Shown here piece after piece: positions 62,001 to 64,000 of a stretch of DNA of 64,000 nt (positions are counted from its first letter, which is position 1; each line of letters opens with the position of its first letter). Made by a program: the position numbers and the translations under genes. The notes beneath the pieces are model-generated. The model worked only from the letters and a program-made list of their open reading frames with translations. It had not been told where the DNA came from and did no database searches. Source of the stretch: Syngnathus acus (lineage: Eukaryota; Chordata; Actinopteri; Syngnathiformes; Syngnathidae); assembly GCF_901709675.1 (NCBI RefSeq), contig NC_051094.1, positions 12,580,501-12,644,500 of the forward strand, in the 5' to 3' direction.

Positions 62001-63956
62001 CTGACGGAAGCTAGCTGGATGGATGATTCCATGACGCCGTCCACGTGTCCTGGGACGCCGGACGCTGCCTTGGATCTGCCTTTGTTGCAGCCACCCAATA
62101 TGGACAGAGTGTCTGCCTCAGGACACGTAGGCATCTCGCTTGCTCGATGCAGGATGTCCTTGTGTTTCTCACGTGTGACATTGTTTGCTTTTGGGAGTGA
62201 TGCATCGCTACCAGCTCGTGCCTGCTGCTAAACAGCAAAGGAAAAGCCCTTTAGGCTCTTAACATGGATTGCTTTGCTGTTCTACTCACTGTGTTACTGA
62301 GTTATTTGGCTTAGCAGAGGGTATGCAAGGAATGTGAGGTTTTGCCACAGCATGGAGTATGATTCTTAAGCCCCTCCCCCCCAAACGCTGCATTCCTGCT
62401 CGGAAATGTCATCATGCGACTCACCTGGTCGATGTGCTCTTGCTGTTCATCACCGAGCCGTGGTATCTGTGGATTGATGATGAGATGCTCAACATTCCTG
62501 TCTAGATCAAATCTGTGATAAGGCGCACTAAGGAGACCCCCAATGTGCACCCGATGTATCGAGACGGTCTCCTGCGCAGGAAAATGGGCCCCGTCATTGT
62601 CAACAAGAACTCTTCCCAGGACCGCCTCATAGAGGAGCTTCAGGGCAAGTTTGGTATCGCCCGCTCTGAGCGTCGATGTAAACAGCCAGACGAGTGGATG
62701 ATGGACGGGTTCGTTGTCACGTCCAAGCCTCAACGCTACCGCCCTGACGGAGCGCTCGGCGAGGTGGACAAGGTCGGCTGCGGGCTTTTCAACAGACACA
62801 GTTGATTCACGTTCAGTGCCCACAGTTTCTCTTTGTGTGCTTCCCTTTTTGTTTCTCTTCCACTTTAGATTGTAATTTCCCCCGGGTCGCCTGCTCCCGT
62901 GAGACGGGTCCTCCCGCCTCAGTCACCTCCTGCTCCTCGTCCTCCTCCTATCATAGAAGACCCTAAACTCATGCTCCCGGTGCAGCAACATCCCGCTCCT
63001 TTACCTCCACCCCCTCCACCTCCCTCGCCCCCTCCTCACATCCAAGCGCAAGACACAGCTCTACCTCAGCACATAATGACAGCTTCACAAGCACCACTGT
63101 CACCACCCGCTCAGGAACCACCAGTCCACAAACTAGAGCCCCCCATGTCCATTCATAAAAGTCCAACCCACCCTTCACCACCAGTTGAACCCAAAGTCCT
63201 GGTATCTGTCGGCTGCCAAACTGACTGTGACCCACTCTTCTCCTCGGTACAGGCTTGAACCCTCTGTCTCTTTTTCCCTTTCTGCCTGTTGTACCTTTTA
63301 CAGTACAGTAAATGCTTGCCATTAGCTTGTTAAGCAAGCTATCAGGTGTATTTTCAACTCAACCCTTTCCATATTCCAACCTCCCCAGATGGCTCAAGGG
63401 AAAGGGGTTTCTTCTGGCGCTCAGCAGACGCAGGTCAACAAGCTGGACAACATGCTTGGGAGCCTGCAGTCGGACCTTAACAAACTGGGTGTGCAGACAG
63501 TGGCCAAAGGAGTTTGTGGTGCCTGCTTCAAGCCAATTGTGGGGCAGGTGAGTCGCTCAGCTATTATACGCTGAGGGCAAAAATGATCCCACTTGCACCT
63601 TACTTGCATATGCCATTTGTGTTTGTTTAGTTGGTGACTGCCATGGGGCGCACATGGCATCCTGAACACTTTGTGTGCACGCACTGTCAAGAGGAGATTG
63701 GCTCCAGAAACTTTTTTGAGCGGGAAGGACAGCCCTACTGTGAGAGAGATTACCATAACCTGTTTTCTCCTCGATGCCACTACTGCAATGGGCCCATACT
63801 AAATGTGCGTCCTCGCTTTTCTGCCTCTACCTTTCCTGCAAGTAGAACTCAATCTGTTTTTGTCACGTTTACAGCAAGTTGTAACTGCGCTGGATCGAAC
63901 ATGGCACCCCGAACATTTCTTCTGCGCTCAGTGTGGATGCTTCTTCGACCCAGACG
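53048..63956 (+). CDS. pxn: Paxillin, N-terminal part (gene runs past the window)
   Basis: Core exons: 53048-53060, 59836-60035, 60142-60224, 60291-60430, 60504-60687, 60761-60875, 63389-63547, 63631-63804 and 63875-63956, all in phase. Exon 1 holds only MDDL plus one base, as in mammals. LD motifs: LD1 residues 3-12 ([10 protein letters not shown]), LD2 about 121-133, LD3 about 192-200 (VESLLDELE), LD4 about 232-244 ([13 protein letters not shown]), and LD5 in the 63389 exon ([16 protein letters not shown]). Two Crk-binding YxxP sites remain: Y31 (PYSIP) and Y98 (VYSFP, human Y118). LIM1 begins [13 protein letters not shown] and is complete; LIM2 is cut by the window edge. Paxillin scaffolds FAK, vinculin and Crk at focal adhesions. 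Three further phase-0 exons between 60875 and 63389 would give a long isoform. Whether this is pxna or pxnb cannot be told. Confidence 0.95.
54265..54295 (+). promoter_or_regulatory. Nuclear-receptor motif pair in pxn intron 1
   Basis: CCAAGGTCA (ERR/NR5A monomer type) is followed 10 bases later by GGGTCATGACCT, an almost perfect inverted AGGTCA repeat without spacer, as in palindromic thyroid-hormone-response elements. Confidence 0.4.
55998..56020 (+). repeat. (CTGT)n microsatellite
   Basis: A short run of CTGT units decays into CTATTTGT. Confidence 0.75.
60975..62126 (+). CDS. pxn: Optional long exon of pxn (384 codons)
   Basis: An open frame of 384 codons runs from a TTTCTAG acceptor to a GTAGGC donor, phase 0 at both ends. 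It can therefore be added to or left out of the core transcript without changing frame. The residues are Ser/Pro/Thr-rich, then turn acidic. Near long-isoform residue 476 it has [10 protein letters not shown], which fits the LD-motif pattern. Near the end three (M/V)TP motifs alternate with Asp and Tyr. Long paxillin isoforms with extra exons at this place are, to my knowledge, predicted in other vertebrates too. Confidence 0.8.
62506..62772 (+). CDS. pxn: Optional pxn exon with a compact basic module (89 codons)
   Basis: An open, phase-0 exon between TGTCTAG and a GTCGGC donor. It reads [20 protein letters not shown], then [17 protein letters not shown], a helix [13 protein letters not shown], and [15 protein letters not shown]. 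Its composition is that of a small ordered binding module, unlike the disordered neighbours. I do not recognise a named domain. Confidence 0.75.
62869..63246 (+). CDS. pxn: Optional proline-rich pxn exon (126 codons)
   Basis: A phase-0 exon between CACTTTAG and a GTACAG donor. It is dominated by Pro, with a run of seven prolines ([13 protein letters not shown]), an expected SH3/EVH1/profilin-type target, and ends [15 protein letters not shown]. With the two exons before it, it adds 599 residues to paxillin. Confidence 0.75.
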
Positions 63957-64000
63957 GTAGAGCGGGTTCTTGACGAAATTTGACGTCAGCAAAACCGGAA

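Noticed and set aside
62311-62823. 170-codon minus-strand open frame
   Set aside because: It is antisense to a pxn exon and its flanking introns; the plus strand has proper splice sites and phase.
1-64000. tRNA, snRNA, rRNA and CRISPR signals
   Set aside because: I looked for A/B-box pairs, cloverleaf-like arms and regularly spaced repeats by eye and saw none. A covariance-model search would be needed to exclude small intronic RNAs.

Overview
The window is vertebrate genomic DNA, almost certainly from a teleost fish and probably a percomorph. The genes have many short exons with GT-AG introns of about 80 to 500 bp, vertebrate gene families are recognisable exon by exon, and the intergenic DNA carries fish-type MITE and retroposon debris. 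I read ten genes and traced their exons by splice site and codon phase. All identifications come from reading the sequence and remembered family sequences; no database search was run. I saw no tRNA, rRNA, CRISPR array or viral gene.

Layout, left to right: hnf1a (+, 2175-6287), custos (-, 6666-8192), unc119b (-, 9834-12149), pop5 (+, 12541-13843), rnf10 (+, 15311-21904), a KIAA1671 homologue with a tankyrase-binding-protein-type C-terminus (+, 26116-41502), crybb3 (+, 43995-45137), crybb2 (+, 47796-48943), ctu1 (+, 50723-51898) and pxn (+, from 53048, running off the right edge). hnf1a and custos converge. unc119b and pop5 diverge from a shared 391 bp promoter region. Everything from pop5 onward is on the plus strand.

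The gene set joins two regions that are separate in human: 12q24 (PXN, RNF10, POP5, UNC119B, HNF1A, CUSTOS) and 22q11.23 (KIAA1671, CRYBB3, CRYBB2), plus CTU1, which is on human 19q. The genes do not form one pathway. They cover a liver/pancreas transcription factor, a Wnt-linked nuclear protein, a lipid-cargo chaperone, an RNase P/MRP subunit, a RING E3 ligase, a coiled-coil cytoskeletal-type protein, two lens crystallins, a tRNA thiolase and a focal-adhesion scaffold.

The observations most worth a second look are these. A run of about 690 residues of 21-residue (three-heptad) charged helical repeats lies in the KIAA1671 homologue. Two putative internal alternative first exons of that gene are both in phase with the same downstream exon. 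Three optional phase-0 exons in pxn would add 599 residues, including an extra LD-like motif and a compact basic module. crybb3 has a Pro/Ala-rich C-terminal tail. Other points are a GC-AG intron, an HNF4-type DR1 site upstream of hnf1a, and a 28-nt custos microexon with a choice of acceptors.
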